A stretch of DNA of 5,809 nucleotides from JBBROH01 sp038229595 (GTDB lineage: Bacteria > Chloroflexota > Chloroflexia > QHBQ01): positions 1 to 5,809 of the forward strand of contig JBBROH010000222.1 in assembly GCA_038229595.1 (NCBI GenBank), given 5' to 3'. The notes beneath the pieces were generated by a model. That model saw nothing but the letters and a program-made list of their open reading frames with translations. It was not told the DNA's origin and made no database searches. The position numbers were made by a program, and so were the translations under genes. Within the stretch, counting starts at the first letter, position 1. Each line of letters starts with the position of its first letter. Shown piece after piece: positions 5,706 through 5,809 of this stretch.

Positions 5706-5735
5706 TTGCGCCACCAGCCAGCCAGCCAGTATAAT
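5706..5735 (+). promoter_or_regulatory. Promoter of the last, partial gene
   Basis: TTGCGC (5706-5711) and a perfect TATAAT (5730-5735) are separated by 18 bp. Sixteen of those bases are four tandem CCAG units (5714-5729). Transcription would begin near 5742, about 28 nt before the ATG at 5770. Confidence 0.7.
5714..5729 (+). repeat. (CCAG)4 tandem repeat inside the promoter spacer
   Basis: Four perfect CCAG units fill nearly the whole spacer between the -35 and -10 boxes. A change of one unit would alter the spacer from 18 to 14 or 22 bp. Confidence 0.9.
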
Positions 5736-5769
5736 GCAGCCAGCACCCAATCCCCCGCAGGAGGAGAGC

Positions 5770-5809
5770 ATGGAGAGCCAGGCCCAGCAGTCGCAGCAGA
5801 TACAGCAGG
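5770..5809 (+). CDS. N-terminal fragment of an unidentified Gln-rich protein, 3' truncated by window edge
   Basis: ATG 5770 follows a strong AGGAGG (5759-5764) with a 5-nt spacer, and the frame is open to the window end. The 13 visible residues are MESQAQQSQQIQQ, hydrophilic and glutamine-rich with no signal-peptide character. The product is probably cytoplasmic or has a disordered start. The family cannot be told from this much. Promoter, ribosome binding site and start are all well formed, so I consider it a real gene. Confidence 0.65.
   Translation, partial: MESQAQQSQQIQQ

Overview
The window looks like a piece of a Chloroflexota (Chloroflexia-type) chromosome. This is inferred from several signs: a fragment matching the C-terminal tail of the GTPase Der (EngA), a glucosyl-3-phosphoglycerate synthase with stress-protein domains, Sec-exported proteins with Thr/Pro/Gln-rich linkers, a subtilisin-prodomain-like lipoprotein, and moderate to high GC. 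No lineage marker such as rRNA is present, so the assignment is provisional.

Layout, left to right. (1) Positions 2-91 are the last 29 codons of der, followed by a G+C-rich terminator hairpin. The terminator's right half is duplicated 74 bp downstream. (2) Positions 369-1040 (+) encode a 223-aa lipoprotein whose globular part resembles a free-standing subtilase propeptide (inhibitor I9-like) domain. (3) Positions 1117-3087 (-) encode a 656-aa fusion of two universal-stress-protein domains with a complete GT81-type glucosyl-3-phosphoglycerate synthase (gpgS). Just downstream on the same strand is a 42-codon ORF (970-1098) with a strong Shine-Dalgarno sequence. It lies partly antisense to the lipoprotein gene. 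(4) Positions 3088-3335 are a divergent promoter region. It has a near-consensus promoter on each strand and a small palindrome between them. (5) Positions 3336-4786 (+) encode an exported protein with three SLH repeats and an unassigned beta-rich C-terminal region. Its best start codon is out of frame with the rest of the gene, and the break maps to a run of eight C within the signal peptide. (6) Positions 4852-5610 (+) encode a 252-aa lipoprotein of unknown function, probably in one transcription unit with the SLH gene. (7) The window ends with a terminator, a promoter whose spacer is four CCAG repeats, and the first 13 codons of a Gln-rich protein.

The metabolic gene is probably for making glucosylglycerate, a compatible solute, and it is GC-rich. 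The three exported-protein genes are visibly less GC-rich in spot counts (about 53% versus 62% in single 60-base lines). This fits an older core with more variable envelope genes around it. The SLH protein and the two lipoproteins are all predicted to sit outside the membrane, but nothing in the sequence shows that they interact. I see no CRISPR array, transposase, tRNA or rRNA.
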